Shown: piece after piece, positions 24,459 to 34,302 of the stretch
Layout: every line of letters starts with the position of its first letter
How positions within the stretch are numbered: position 1 is the first letter of the stretch
Assembly (NCBI GenBank): GCA_027627685.1
Contig: CP091241.1
Location: 434,001 to 498,000 of the forward strand
From: Hyphomonadaceae bacterium ML37
Lineage (GTDB): Bacteria; Pseudomonadota; Alphaproteobacteria; Caulobacterales; Maricaulaceae
Direction: 5' to 3'
Length of the DNA stretch: 64,000 nucleotides
The notes under the pieces: model-generated
Told to the model about the DNA's origin: nothing
Seen by the model: the letters and a program-made list of their open reading frames with translations, nothing else
The model's database searches: none
Translations under genes and position numbers: made by a program

Positions 24459-26306
24459 TTGACCCAGACGACTGCGCCGATCTTCCAGGTGTCCGACCTG
24501 CATGTGACCTTCGACACGCCTGATGGCGCCGTCAACGCTGTGCGCGGCGTCAGCCTGGAGATCGCCCGCGGCGAATGCCTCGCTGTGGTGGGCGAGTCCG
24601 GGTCAGGCAAGAGCCAGACCTTCCTCGCAGCGATGGGGCTTCTGGCGTCCAACGGCAAGGCGTCGGGCTCGATCCGCTACGCCGGCGAAGAGATCCTCAA
24701 TCTCGCGCCGCACAAGCTGAACCGCGTGCGCGGCCGGAAGATGACCATGATCTTCCAGGACCCGCTGACCTCGCTGACACCGCACATGCGCGTCGGCGAC
24801 CAGCTGAAAGAGGTGCTCGACGTCCACCTCAAACTGCGCGGTGAAGCCGCTGAGAAGCGCTGTGTGGACTGGCTGGAGCGCGTGCGCATTCCCGAAGCGC
24901 GCCGGCGCCTGCGCCAGTTCCCGCACGAGCTGTCGGGCGGCATGCGCCAGCGCGTCATGATCGCCATGGCGATGCTGTGCGAGCCGGACCTCCTGATCGC
25001 CGACGAGCCGACCACGGCGCTCGACGTGACGGTGCAGGCCCAGGTGCTCGACATCATGGATGATCTCAAAGCCGAGACCGGCGCGGCCATTGCGCTGATC
25101 ACCCATGACATGGGCGTGGTGGCGCGCATGGCGGACCGGGTCCAGGTGATGAAGGACGGCGCCTATGTGGAAACCGGCGATGTGCACGATATTTTCAACG
25201 CCCCGCGCCACGCCTATACCCGCATGCTGCTGGATGCGATGCCGCGCCTGGACCAGCCGGGCAAGCTGACCGGCGCTGCGCCGCGCAAGGGCGAATCCAC
25301 CGACGCGCCGATGCTGGAGGCGGTGGATCTGAAGGTCCAGTTTCCGGTCAAGGTCGGGGGCGGGTTGTTTCCCAAGACCAAACCGCTCAAGGCGGTGGAC
25401 GGGCTGAGCTTTGCGCTGCTGCCTGGCGAGACGCTCGGGATTGTGGGCGAGTCCGGGTGCGGCAAGTCGACGCTGGCGCGCGCTGTGCTGCGCCTGGTCC
25501 CGTCAAAGGCCGGGGCGGTGAGCTGGATTGGCAAGGATTTGCTGGCGCTGAACCGCAAGGACATGCGCGCCGCGCGCGAGGATTTGCAGATCGTGTTCCA
25601 GGACCCGATGGCCTCGCTCAATCCGCGCATGACGATCGGCGCTTCCATCGCCGAGCCCATGCTGACCTATCGCCGCTTCATGAGCGCGCGCGAGCGCGAG
25701 ACCGAAGTGCGCGCGATGATGGCCCGGGTCGGGCTCGATCCCGACATGATCAACCGCTACCCCCACGAATTGTCCGGCGGCCAGAACCAGCGCGTGGGCA
25801 TCGCCCGCGCGATGATCCTGGAGCCCAAGCTGGTGATCTGCGACGAGGCGGTGAGCGCGCTGGATGTGTCCATCCAGGCCCAGATCATCGAGCTGCTGGT
25901 TGGGCTTCAGGAAGACTTTGGCTTGTCCATGCTGTTCATTTCCCACGATCTGTCGGTGGTGCGCGAAGTCTCTCACCGGGTCATGGTGCTGTATCTGGGC
26001 CGGGTGGTGGAGCTGGCTGACCGCGATACAATCTACTCCGATGCACGCCATCCCTATACACGGGCCCTGATCAGCGCCGCGCCGATCCCCGATCCGGCCA
26101 TCGAGAAATCGCGCAAGCGCCTGAAACTGTCGGGCGATCTACCCAGCCCGCTCGACAGCCGCGCCCAGCTGCGCTTCCTGAAATCGAAGCTGATCGACGA
26201 TCCCGAGGCCGAGCAATACCGGCCCAAGCTGATCGAAGTGGCGCCCGGGCACTGGGTCGCCGAGCATGATCCCATCGAGACGCTGGCCGAGATCGAGCCC
26301 GTCTGA
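24459..26306 (+). CDS. Peptide-type ABC transporter, double ATP-binding protein (DppD-DppF / YejF-like)
   Basis: A tandem ATPase of 615 residues. NBD1 has Walker [10 protein letters not shown], signature LSGGMRQRV and Walker [16 protein letters not shown]2 has Walker [10 protein letters not shown], signature [15 protein letters not shown] and Walker [13 protein letters not shown]. Oligopeptide-specific C-terminal extensions ([15 protein letters not shown]) are present. It energises import of peptides, microcin C-like compounds or similar solutes at the inner membrane. The best start is TTG ([10 protein letters not shown]) with AGGA nine bases upstream; upstream in-frame codons encode no family sequence. 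No permease or binding protein is adjacent, so partners must be elsewhere. Confidence 0.9.
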   Translation: MTQTTAPIFQVSDLHVTFDTPDGAVNAVRGVSLEIARGECLAVVGESGSGKSQTFLAAMGLLASNGKASGSIRYAGEEILNLAPHKLNRVRGRKMTMIFQDPLTSLTPHMRVGDQLKEVLDVHLKLRGEAAEKRCVDWLERVRIPEARRRLRQFPHELSGGMRQRVMIAMAMLCEPDLLIADEPTTALDVTVQAQVLDIMDDLKAETGAAIALITHDMGVVARMADRVQVMKDGAYVETGDVHDIFNAPRHAYTRMLLDAMPRLDQPGKLTGAAPRKGESTDAPMLEAVDLKVQFPVKVGGGLFPKTKPLKAVDGLSFALLPGETLGIVGESGCGKSTLARAVLRLVPSKAGAVSWIGKDLLALNRKDMRAAREDLQIVFQDPMASLNPRMTIGASIAEPMLTYRRFMSARERETEVRAMMARVGLDPDMINRYPHELSGGQNQRVGIARAMILEPKLVICDEAVSALDVSIQAQIIELLVGLQEDFGLSMLFISHDLSVVREVSHRVMVLYLGRVVELADRDTIYSDARHPYTRALISAAPIPDPAIEKSRKRLKLSGDLPSPLDSRAQLRFLKSKLIDDPEAEQYRPKLIEVAPGHWVAEHDPIETLAEIEPV

Positions 26307-26393
26307 CCGGCGCGTGTCAGCAATTTCATTTGCTGTGCGCGGGCAGACGCCTATCCTTCATGACGGGACGGGGCGGGCTGTAAGAGGTTGCAG

Positions 26394-29345
26394 ATGACAA
26401 TGATGTGGCGCAATGCGCTGGCGCTGGCCGCAGCGCTGGGCTTTCTGGCTCTGGCGGGCTGCGAACGATCAGGTGATTCAGAAATTGATCTGCGCGCGGC
26501 GTTCGAGGCGGCTGATTTCGCGCACGAGGCCAGCGATATCCCGGCCGATCCCGGCGTTCGCTACGGCGTGCTCGAGAACGGGATGCGTTATGCGATCATG
26601 TCCAATTCCACGCCGTCGAACACGGCGGCGGTGCGCCTGGTGCTTGATGTCGGCTCGCTGGCCGAGGCTGACGACCAGCGCGGTCTCGCCCACTTCATCG
26701 AACACATGGCCTTCAAAGGCTCCACCAACGTGCCGCGCAACGAAATGGTGCGCCTGCTTGAACGCTATGGCCTGGCCTTCGGACCAGACACCAACGCGTT
26801 CACCGGCCATGAAGTGGTCGGGTATCAGCTGAACCTGCCCCAGGCCAGCGAGGAATTGCTCAGGATCGCCCTGTTCCTGATGCGTGAGACCGCCTCGGAA
26901 CTGACCATGGCTGACGCCGAGATCGAGTCCGAACGCGGCGTGATTCTGGGCGAGGAGCGCTTCCGCAACACGCCCGTCAGCCGCTTTCTGAGCGAATACT
27001 ACGAATTTCTCTATCCCGGTTCGATGATCCCGCAGCGCGACCCCATCGGGACCACCGAGGTCATCGAGACCGCCACGCGCGAGGCCTTCGTACGCTATTA
27101 CGAGGCGTATTACCGGCCCGAGCGCGCCCTGCTGGTGGTGACCGGCGATTTCAATGCCGATGATATCGAGGCGATGATCCGCGACGGGTTCGACATCAGC
27201 GTGCCGGGCCTGGAGGTGGAGCGCGTCGAGAGCTTCGCCAGCTGGTCCCAACCCGGCGAGCCGGGCGCCGATCCCGAGGCCGGAACTGTCACCCGCAACG
27301 ACGCGCCGCGATTTGCGTTCTTCCATGATCCTGGCGTCTTCACCCTCATCACCGCAGATGTGATCGTGCCAGGCCCAGGCGCACTCGATACCCGGGAGGG
27401 CCGCGAGCAGGCGCTGCTGCGCCAGCTGGGTCAGTCCATCGTCCAGCGCCGCTTGCAGGCGCGCATCAATCGTGGGGATTCGCCGCTGGTTCAGGCGAGC
27501 CTGTCCTATGTCAGCGAGTTTGATATGGCCACGCGCGCAGGCGTGTTCGCCGTGTCCTCGCCGGACCGCTGGCGCGAAGGCGTGGCCATGGTCGAGCAGG
27601 AGCTGCGCCGCGCTTTGGAGCACGGCTTCACCCGCGCCGAGCTGGACGAACAGCTGGCCAATGTGCGCACCGCCGTGCGCAATGGCGCCGATCAGGCGGC
27701 CACGCGCCAGACCACCAGCCTGGCCGACGGCATATGGTCGAGCTGGCTGCGCGGATCGGTGTTCAACCATCCCGAATATGCCCGCGAATGGTTCGACGCC
27801 CGTGAAAGCGAGATCACGCTGGCGCGCGTCGAAGCGGCGTTCCGCGAAGCGTGGGAGGCTGCGCCGCCGCATGTGATGGTGGGCCTTAATCAGGATCTGG
27901 CCGAAGGCGAAGCGGCGGTGCGCGAAGCCTGGCTCGCCTCCACCGCCGAGCGGGTCGATCCGCCGGCTGAAACCGGCTCCGACGCCTTCGCCTATACCGA
28001 TTTCGGACCCGCCGGAGAGGTCGCCTCGCGCGACGAAATCGACGAGTTCGGCGTCACCCGGGTCACGTTCGCCAACGGCGTGCGGCTCAATGTGAAGCCC
28101 ACCGACTTTGAATCACGCGTGGTGCGCGTGCGGGTCGATTTCGGCGCCGGCGACATGACCGATCAGCCTGTCCCGGCGGCCGGCTCGATCCTGGGCGCGG
28201 CTTTCGGGGGCGGCGGACTCGAGGCCCATGACCGAGACGATCTTCAGCGCCTGTTGGCCGGGCGTTCGGTGGGTTACGGGCTGGGCGTGGGGTCGGAGAG
28301 CTTCTTCTTCTCCAACGCCACCACCCCGTCCGATTTCGAGCTGCAGATGCAGGTGCTGGCCGCCTTCATGACCGCGCCGGGCTGGCGCGAGGACGGGCTC
28401 AATCAGTTCCGCGCCATCGCCGAGGAAGTGCGCCGCGGCCAGAACGCGCAGGCCGTCCAGGTGGCGGTGAATCGCGGCGGGCGCATCCTGCGCAGCGGCG
28501 ACGCCCGCTGGGGTTTCCCCACAGCCGAAGAGATCGCCAACTTCACCATGGACCATGCCCGCGAGATGCTGGCCCCGGCGCTGGCCGAGGCGCCGGTGGA
28601 GATCACCATCGTGGGCGATATCACGGTCGACCGGGCCGTCGAGGTGGCGGCCGCGACCTTTGGCGCCCTGCCCGAGCGCGCGGCTGAGTGGCCGGAGTAT
28701 GACGCCAACCGGCAGCTGCGCTTCCCCGAACCCGCGCCGGAACCGGAAGTGCTGTATTTCGACGGTCAGGATTATCAGGGCATGGCCAATGCCTATTTCC
28801 CCATCGGCGACGCGTTCGACCGCCGCCGGGGCCGGGCGCTGGACCTGATGGCCGAGGTGTTCTCCCTGAAAGCCACCGAACGGTTCCGCGAGCGCGAGGG
28901 CGCCACCTATTCACCCATCGTCCAGGGCCAGCCTTCTACGGTGTATCCTGATTTCGGCTTTGTCTGGGTGGGCCTGGATGTGGCGGTGGACGATATCGAG
29001 CGCATGTACGAGATCATCGACGAGATCGCGGGCGTCATGGCGTCCGGCGAGATCAGCGAGGACGAGCTGCAGCGCGCCCGCCAGCCGGTGCTGGAGCGCC
29101 TGCGCGAGGAGCGCGAGCGCAACCCGTTCTGGATCAACGCGCTCGCGCGCTCCCAGACCGACCCGGAGCGGCTGGAATATCTGCGTACCGCCGAGCCGCA
29201 CTATCGCGAGGTCACCGTCGAGGAAATCGCCGGCCTCGCACGCGAAAGCCTCGACCCGTCCCGCGCCTTCCGCCTGACCATCCTGCCCCGGATCGTGGAA
29301 GACCAGCCTGAAGGGATGGATGCGCCGGACGAGGGCGAGGGGTAA
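26394..29345 (+). CDS. M16 family zinc metallopeptidase, lipoprotein
   Basis: A pitrilysin/insulinase-type protease of 983 residues. A lipoprotein signal ends at LALAGC, so the protein is probably anchored in the periplasm. The inverted zinc motif HxxEH is in GLAHFIEHMAFKG (~residues 100-112), with the third ligand Glu in the downstream ESERGVILGEERF stretch. Three further M16-like half-domains follow, the last containing FSLKATERFREREGATYSP; the second half lacks an HxxEH, as usual. It degrades peptides in the periplasm. GAGG six bases before the ATG supports the start. It follows the peptide-ABC gene, which might handle its products. Confidence 0.92.
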   Translation: MTMMWRNALALAAALGFLALAGCERSGDSEIDLRAAFEAADFAHEASDIPADPGVRYGVLENGMRYAIMSNSTPSNTAAVRLVLDVGSLAEADDQRGLAHFIEHMAFKGSTNVPRNEMVRLLERYGLAFGPDTNAFTGHEVVGYQLNLPQASEELLRIALFLMRETASELTMADAEIESERGVILGEERFRNTPVSRFLSEYYEFLYPGSMIPQRDPIGTTEVIETATREAFVRYYEAYYRPERALLVVTGDFNADDIEAMIRDGFDISVPGLEVERVESFASWSQPGEPGADPEAGTVTRNDAPRFAFFHDPGVFTLITADVIVPGPGALDTREGREQALLRQLGQSIVQRRLQARINRGDSPLVQASLSYVSEFDMATRAGVFAVSSPDRWREGVAMVEQELRRALEHGFTRAELDEQLANVRTAVRNGADQAATRQTTSLADGIWSSWLRGSVFNHPEYAREWFDARESEITLARVEAAFREAWEAAPPHVMVGLNQDLAEGEAAVREAWLASTAERVDPPAETGSDAFAYTDFGPAGEVASRDEIDEFGVTRVTFANGVRLNVKPTDFESRVVRVRVDFGAGDMTDQPVPAAGSILGAAFGGGGLEAHDRDDLQRLLAGRSVGYGLGVGSESFFFSNATTPSDFELQMQVLAAFMTAPGWREDGLNQFRAIAEEVRRGQNAQAVQVAVNRGGRILRSGDARWGFPTAEEIANFTMDHAREMLAPALAEAPVEITIVGDITVDRAVEVAAATFGALPERAAEWPEYDANRQLRFPEPAPEPEVLYFDGQDYQGMANAYFPIGDAFDRRRGRALDLMAEVFSLKATERFREREGATYSPIVQGQPSTVYPDFGFVWVGLDVAVDDIERMYEIIDEIAGVMASGEISEDELQRARQPVLERLREERERNPFWINALARSQTDPERLEYLRTAEPHYREVTVEEIAGLARESLDPSRAFRLTILPRIVEDQPEGMDAPDEGEG

Positions 29346-29556
29346 TCGTCAGCGGCGCCGGCGTCTGGCGTTGAGGGTTAAGTTGCGGCGCGGTTCTTGA
29401 AAACCGAACCTGCTTTCCCGGCCAACCGCTGGGAGAGCCGGGATTCCTCCATTCAAGCCGATAACCGGCGCGCAGGCTGAATTGACACAGGATGGAACCC
29501 GGATCGGCTACGCCGTCCGGGAAAGCAGCATCGGGTGCTGCAATGTGTCCCGCCCC

Positions 29557-30588
29557 CTACGCTGCGTCGCGTTCCAGGTCTTCGGTCCATTCGCCCAGCG
29601 CGGCCAGGGAGTTCATGCGGGCGCGGTGGTTGAAGGCGCGCTGGCCGGCTTCGACGTTTGAGCCGCCCCAGGCCTTCAGCGGCGCGGCCTGCAGGGCGCG
29701 GCCATAGGAGAAGGTCAGCGGCCAGGGCAGGTCGAAGCCCTGATTCATCATCGACAGGTGCGCGGTGGCGTCCTCGTCCGACTGGCCGCCGGACAGGAAG
29801 GCGATGCCCGGCACCGCGGCGGGCACGGTGTTGATGAGGCACTGCACCGTCATCTCGGCGACTTCCTCGCGGCTCGCCTGGTCGGGGCACAGGGCGCCGG
29901 CGATGACCATGTTCGGCTTCAGGACCGTGCCTTCCAGGATCACGCCCTGGTCGAACAGTTCCGAATAAAGGCGGCGCAGGGCGAACTCGGTCACCTCATA
30001 GCAGCGCTCGATGGAGTGATCGCCGTCCATCAGAACCTCGGGCTCCACGATGGGGACGATATTGGCTTCCTGACACAACGCGGCATAGCGCGCCAGCGCG
30101 TGCATGTTGACGTTGATGCAGTATTGCGAGGGGATGGACTCATCCCCGCCGCGGCCGAGATCGATCACGGCGCGCCATTTCGCAAAGCGGGCGCCGAGCT
30201 TGTAATACTCCTCCAGCCGCCCGCGCAGGCCGTCGAGGCCTTCCGTCACCGTCTCGCCCGGCGAGCCGGCCAGCGGCTTGGCTCCGGAATCCACCTTGAT
30301 GCCCGGAATCGAGCCGGCGTCGGTGATCAGCTTTGTCAGCGGCGTGCCGTCGGCGGCGAACTGGCGCAGCGTCTCGTCAAACAGGATTACGCCGGACACG
30401 TATTCGGTCATGGCGGGCCGTGTGCGGAACAGCATCTCGCGCCAGTCGCGGCGGCTGTCCGCCGTCGAGGTCAGGCCGATCGTGTCGAAGCGCTTCTTGA
30501 TCGTGGAGGTGGACTCGTCCGCCGCCAGAATGCCCTTGCCCGGCGCCGTCAAGGCGATGGCGGTTTCGTTGAGCTGGTCGAGATCCAT
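29557..30588 (-). CDS. Class I fructose-bisphosphate aldolase
   Basis: A Schiff-base aldolase of 343 residues cleaving fructose-1,6-bisphosphate to DHAP and GAP in glycolysis, or the reverse. The N-terminus MDLDQLNETAIALTAPGKGILAADES is typical of the animal/plant-like class I family. PIVEPEVLMDGDH holds conserved active-site residues. The Lys that forms the imine is in LEGTVLKPNMVIAG, and LSGGQSDEDATAHL binds phosphate. It is the last gene of a gap-pgk-aldolase run on the minus strand, 76 bases after pgk. It needs no metal, unlike the class II enzymes more usual in bacteria. Confidence 0.95.
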   Translation of the reverse strand: MDLDQLNETAIALTAPGKGILAADESTSTIKKRFDTIGLTSTADSRRDWREMLFRTRPAMTEYVSGVILFDETLRQFAADGTPLTKLITDAGSIPGIKVDSGAKPLAGSPGETVTEGLDGLRGRLEEYYKLGARFAKWRAVIDLGRGGDESIPSQYCINVNMHALARYAALCQEANIVPIVEPEVLMDGDHSIERCYEVTEFALRRLYSELFDQGVILEGTVLKPNMVIAGALCPDQASREEVAEMTVQCLINTVPAAVPGIAFLSGGQSDEDATAHLSMMNQGFDLPWPLTFSYGRALQAAPLKAWGGSNVEAGQRAFNHRARMNSLAALGEWTEDLERDAA

Positions 30589-30664
30589 GGCGCCTGTCCC
30601 TTTGCGAATGTGGAGAGCTGTATCCGCCGCCTGTGTGTCCCCGCCCGCGCGCAGGGTCAAGATG

Positions 30665-31852
30665 TCAGCCTTCAAGAACCGCGATTCCGGGCAGGGTCTT
30701 GCCCTCCAGCCATTCCAGGAAGGCTCCGCCCGCGGTGGAGACAAAGGTGAAATCGTCCGCCGCGCCCGCCCGGTTGAGCGCCGAGACCGTGTCGCCGCCG
30801 CCGGCCACCGCCGTCAGCCCGTGCTCACGGCAACGCAGCGCGGCGAACTGCGCCGCCTCAACCGTGCCGGTGTCAAAAGGCGGCGTCTCGAACGCGCCAA
30901 GCGGACCATTCCACACCAGCGTGCGCGCCGTCTCGATGGCGTCGGCGAGCCGGTCAATGGTCTCCGGCCCGCAATCGAGGATCATGTCCGGGCCCTGCAC
31001 ATCATCCAGCTCCGCCACGCGCCGGTCGGCATGGGCCTTGAACTCGCGCGCCACCACCACGTCGACAGGCAGCATCAGCGTGCAGCCGGCCTGCCCGGCG
31101 GCCTCTTCTATGGCCCGCGCGGTGTCGAGCAGCTCGCGCTCATACAGGCTCGACCCCACCGAGTGGCCGCGCGCGGCCAGGAAGGTGTTGGCCATGGCCC
31201 CGCCGATGAACAGCCGATCCACCTTGGCGACAAGGTTTTTGAGAAGATCAATCTTGGTAGAGACTTTCGCGCCGCCCACAATCGCCAGCAGCGGGCGCTG
31301 GGGCGCTTCCAGAGCCGCTGTCACATGGTTGATTTCTCGCTGCAAGGCGAGGCCGGCATAGCTCGGCAGAAGGCGCGCCACGCCCTCGGTCGAGGCGTGG
31401 GCGCGGTGCGCGGCGGAGAAGGCGTCGTTGACATAGATATCGGCCAGGCGCGCCAGTGACGCGGCGAAGTCGGGATCATTTTCCTCTTCACCGGCGTGGA
31501 AGCGCGTGTTTTCCAGCAGCAGCACGCCGCCGGGCTTCAGGAGGCCCGCCGCTCCTTCGGCGTCCGGGCCGACGCAGTCGGAGACGAATTTCACCGGCGC
31601 GCCCAGCAAGTCCTCCAGCGCCGAGGCCACCGGCGCCAGCGACATGGACGGCACGCGCCGGCCGCGCGGCCGGTCGAAATGGGCGGCCAGGATCACCATC
31701 GCTCCGCCATCACGCAAATGGTTGATGGTCGGCAGCGCCGCGCCCAGGCGCGTATCGTCGGCGACGCGCATGCCCTCCATGGGTACATTGAAGTCCACCC
31801 GGACCAGCACGCGTTTTCCGGCGATGTCAGCGTCTTCAATGCGGCGGATCAT
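30665..31852 (-). CDS. pgk: Phosphoglycerate kinase
   Basis: A 395-residue kinase converting 1,3-bisphosphoglycerate and ADP to 3-phosphoglycerate and ATP. The N-domain has VLVRVDFNVPMEG, HFDRPRGR and FHAGEEENDP (usual NTRFHxGEE). The hinge and C-domain carry AIVGGAKVSTKIDLL, IGGAMANTF, WNGPLGAFE and the nucleotide loop VAGGGDTVSAL. All expected substrate-binding Arg and Lys residues are visible. It lies between gap (29 bases upstream) and the aldolase gene, forming a lower-glycolysis/gluconeogenesis operon. Confidence 0.97.
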   Translation of the reverse strand: MIRRIEDADIAGKRVLVRVDFNVPMEGMRVADDTRLGAALPTINHLRDGGAMVILAAHFDRPRGRRVPSMSLAPVASALEDLLGAPVKFVSDCVGPDAEGAAGLLKPGGVLLLENTRFHAGEEENDPDFAASLARLADIYVNDAFSAAHRAHASTEGVARLLPSYAGLALQREINHVTAALEAPQRPLLAIVGGAKVSTKIDLLKNLVAKVDRLFIGGAMANTFLAARGHSVGSSLYERELLDTARAIEEAAGQAGCTLMLPVDVVVAREFKAHADRRVAELDDVQGPDMILDCGPETIDRLADAIETARTLVWNGPLGAFETPPFDTGTVEAAQFAALRCREHGLTAVAGGGDTVSALNRAGAADDFTFVSTAGGAFLEWLEGKTLPGIAVLEG

Positions 31853-31880
31853 GGCGTGTCCCTCTCGGCCTGGGCGGACC

Positions 31881-32891
31881 CTACAGAAACCGCCCCATCG
31901 CCACTGTGGTGTCGATCATGCGGCAGGCGAAACCCCATTCATTGTCATACCAGGTCATCACCCGCACCAGCTGGCCGTCGATGACATTGGTCTTGTCCAG
32001 CGCCACCACTGAGGAGCGCGGATCATGGTTATAGTCGATGGAAACCAGCGGCAGGTCGTCATAGCCCAGCACGCCCTTCATCGGCCCGTCAGCGGCGGCG
32101 CGGATGGCGGCGTTGACCTCTTCGATGGTGGTGGCGCGGCCCGGGGTGAACACCAGATCGATCACCGACACGTTGGGCGTGGGCACCCGGATCGCCGAAC
32201 CGTCGAGCTTGCCCTTGAGCTCGGGCAGCACATCGCCCACCGCCTTGGCGGCTCCGGTGGTGGTGGGGATCATGGACAGAGCGGCGGCGCGGGCGCGGTG
32301 CAGGTCCTTGTGGTTCCGGTCCAGCGTCGGCTGGTCGCCGGTATAGGCGTGGATCGTCGTCATGTGGCCGCGCGCAATGCCGATGGCGTCATTGAGCGTC
32401 TTGGCCACCGGCGCCAGGCCATTGGTGGTGCATGAGGCGTTCGAGACGATGATGTCGTCCGCCGTCAGCGCGTCATGATTGACGCCATAGACGATGGTCT
32501 TGTCGGCGTTCTTGGCCGGGGCCGAGCACAGCACGCGCTTGGCGCCGGAATGGATGTGCGCCATCGACCCTTCTTTGGAATTGAACGCGCCGGTGCACTC
32601 CAGAACGATATCAATCCCCAGATCGCCCCAGGGCAGTTTGGAGGGGTCGCGGCTCGACACCTTTGTGATGCGTCCAAAACCGGCGTCGATCCAGTCTTCG
32701 CCCACCTTGATCTCGCCGGGATAGCGGCCGTGGACGCTGTCATATTTGAGCAGGTGCGCATTGGTTTCGGGCGTGGAGGAATCGTTGATCGCCACCACCT
32801 GAACTTCGTCGTGGCGCTGCTGTTCCAGCACGGCGCGCAGCGCCAGGCGTCCAATGCGTCCAAATCCGGTGATCGCCACGCGAAGGGCCAT
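31881..32891 (-). CDS. gap: Glyceraldehyde-3-phosphate dehydrogenase, type I
   Basis: A 336-residue enzyme oxidising GAP to 1,3-bisphosphoglycerate. The NAD fold starts VAITGFGRIGRLALRAVLE. The catalytic Cys is in VSNASCTTNGLAPVAK and the base His is in TIHAYTGDQ. The conserved RAAALSMIPTTTGAAKAVG and the C-terminal WYDNEWGFACRM complete the family. It is the first gene of the gap-pgk-aldolase run. The residue after the NAD-binding strand (AINDSSTPETNAHLLKYDSVHG) fits the NAD- or dual-specific bacterial Gap class. The ~200-base region upstream, shared with divergent sqdB, must hold the promoter. Confidence 0.97.
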   Translation of the reverse strand: MALRVAITGFGRIGRLALRAVLEQQRHDEVQVVAINDSSTPETNAHLLKYDSVHGRYPGEIKVGEDWIDAGFGRITKVSSRDPSKLPWGDLGIDIVLECTGAFNSKEGSMAHIHSGAKRVLCSAPAKNADKTIVYGVNHDALTADDIIVSNASCTTNGLAPVAKTLNDAIGIARGHMTTIHAYTGDQPTLDRNHKDLHRARAAALSMIPTTTGAAKAVGDVLPELKGKLDGSAIRVPTPNVSVIDLVFTPGRATTIEEVNAAIRAAADGPMKGVLGYDDLPLVSIDYNHDPRSSVVALDKTNVIDGQLVRVMTWYDNEWGFACRMIDTTVAMGRFL

Positions 32892-33094
32892 GATGCTCGC
32901 TCCTCAAATGCGGTGATCGGCGCTGACCCGGTGCGGGCCTCCAGCGCCGGTGACTGTCGCGCGGGGGTTTAGACGCTTCGCGCGCGTGCGTCCATACGCG
33001 CCGGGCGCCGCTGGGCGCGGCGGCTTGCGTCCATGCGCGCCGCCTGCAATGACTAATGGCGAGTTAATTGGTTTGAGTGTGCATGAGGGGCGTG

Positions 33095-34288
33095 ATGAAG
33101 GTTCTGGTTCTCGGTGGAGACGGGTTTTGCGGCTGGCCGTCGGCGCTGCATTTGTCGGCGCGCGGCCATGATGTGGTGATCGTGGACAATCTGTCGCGGC
33201 GCAAGATCGATGTGGAGCTGGAGGTGGATTCCCTCACCCCCATCGCCCCCATGTCTGTCCGCCTGGCGGCCTGGAAAGAGGTGTCGGGCCGCACCATCAG
33301 CTTCCATGACCTGACCGTGGGCAAGGACTATCAGGAGCTGGTCAATCTCCTGCTGGCCGAGCGCCCCGACGCCGTGGTGCATTTCGCCGAGCAGCGCGCC
33401 GCGCCCTATTCCATGAAGTCGGCGCGCCACAAGCGCTACACCGTGGACAATAACCTCAACGCCACCAATGACGTGCTGGCCGCCATCGTGGAGACCGGGC
33501 TGGACATCCATCTCGTCCATCTCGGCACGATGGGCGTCTATGGCTATGGCACGGCGGGGATGAAAATCCCCGAAGGCTATCTCAAGGTGAAGGTGGATAC
33601 GCCCCAGGGTCTGGTGGATACAGAAATCCTGTACCCGGCCAATCCGGGCTCGATCTATCACATGACCAAGACCCAGGATGCGCTGTTCTTCCAGTTCTAT
33701 AACAAGAACGACAAGCTCAAGATCACCGATCTGCACCAGGGCATTGTCTGGGGCACCCAGACTGAAGACACCCGCAAGGACGAGCGCCTGATCAACCGGT
33801 TCGACTATGACGGCGATTACGGCACGGTGCTCAACCGCTTCCTGATGCAGGCGGCCATCGGCTTTCCGCTCACCGTGCACGGCACAGGCGGTCAGACGCG
33901 CGCCTTCATCCACATCCAGGACACGGTGCGCTGCATCCAGCTGGCGGTGGAGAACCCGCCCCAGACTGGCGAGCGCGTGCGCATTATGAACCAGATGACC
34001 GAAACCCACCGGGTCAGCGATCTGGCCGGGCTCATCGCCAAGCTCACCGGCGCCGACGTCGCCTTCCTGCCCAATCCGCGCAACGAAGCGGACGAGAACG
34101 AACTCAATGTGGAGAACGCGGCCTTCCTGGCGCTGGGGCTCAATCCCATCACGCTGGCCGAGGGCCTGCTGGAAGAAGTCACGGATATCGCCCGCAAATA
34201 CGCAGACCGTTGCGACCGCTCCAAGGTGAAATGCGTCTCCTACTGGAACCGCGACCGGGAAGCGGCGCAGGAGAGCGCGGCGGGATAG
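33095..34288 (+). CDS. sqdB: UDP-sulfoquinovose synthase
   Basis: An SDR-type enzyme of 397 residues that makes UDP-sulfoquinovose from UDP-glucose and sulfite, the head-group donor for the sulfolipid SQDG. The N-terminus KVLVLGGDGFCGWPSALHLS is the SQD1/SqdB NAD motif, followed by the diagnostic VDNLSRRKIDVELEVDSLTPI. The catalytic Thr/Tyr/Lys region is GTMGVYGYG and PGSIYHMTKTQD. The late motif QTRAFIHIQDTVRCI matches the family. ATG 33095 is used because the NAD motif starts there and GAGGGG precedes it; shorter upstream extensions are possible. No sqdX/sqdC-type transferase is adjacent. Confidence 0.94.
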   Translation: MKVLVLGGDGFCGWPSALHLSARGHDVVIVDNLSRRKIDVELEVDSLTPIAPMSVRLAAWKEVSGRTISFHDLTVGKDYQELVNLLLAERPDAVVHFAEQRAAPYSMKSARHKRYTVDNNLNATNDVLAAIVETGLDIHLVHLGTMGVYGYGTAGMKIPEGYLKVKVDTPQGLVDTEILYPANPGSIYHMTKTQDALFFQFYNKNDKLKITDLHQGIVWGTQTEDTRKDERLINRFDYDGDYGTVLNRFLMQAAIGFPLTVHGTGGQTRAFIHIQDTVRCIQLAVENPPQTGERVRIMNQMTETHRVSDLAGLIAKLTGADVAFLPNPRNEADENELNVENAAFLALGLNPITLAEGLLEEVTDIARKYADRCDRSKVKCVSYWNRDREAAQESAAG

Positions 34289-34302
34289 GAGAGGGCTGAC
34301 GG

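Noticed and set aside
29453-29890. Minus-strand frame near the aldolase gene end
   Set aside because: It is out of frame with, and mostly inside, the aldolase gene; the remaining ~200-base gap shows no gene features.
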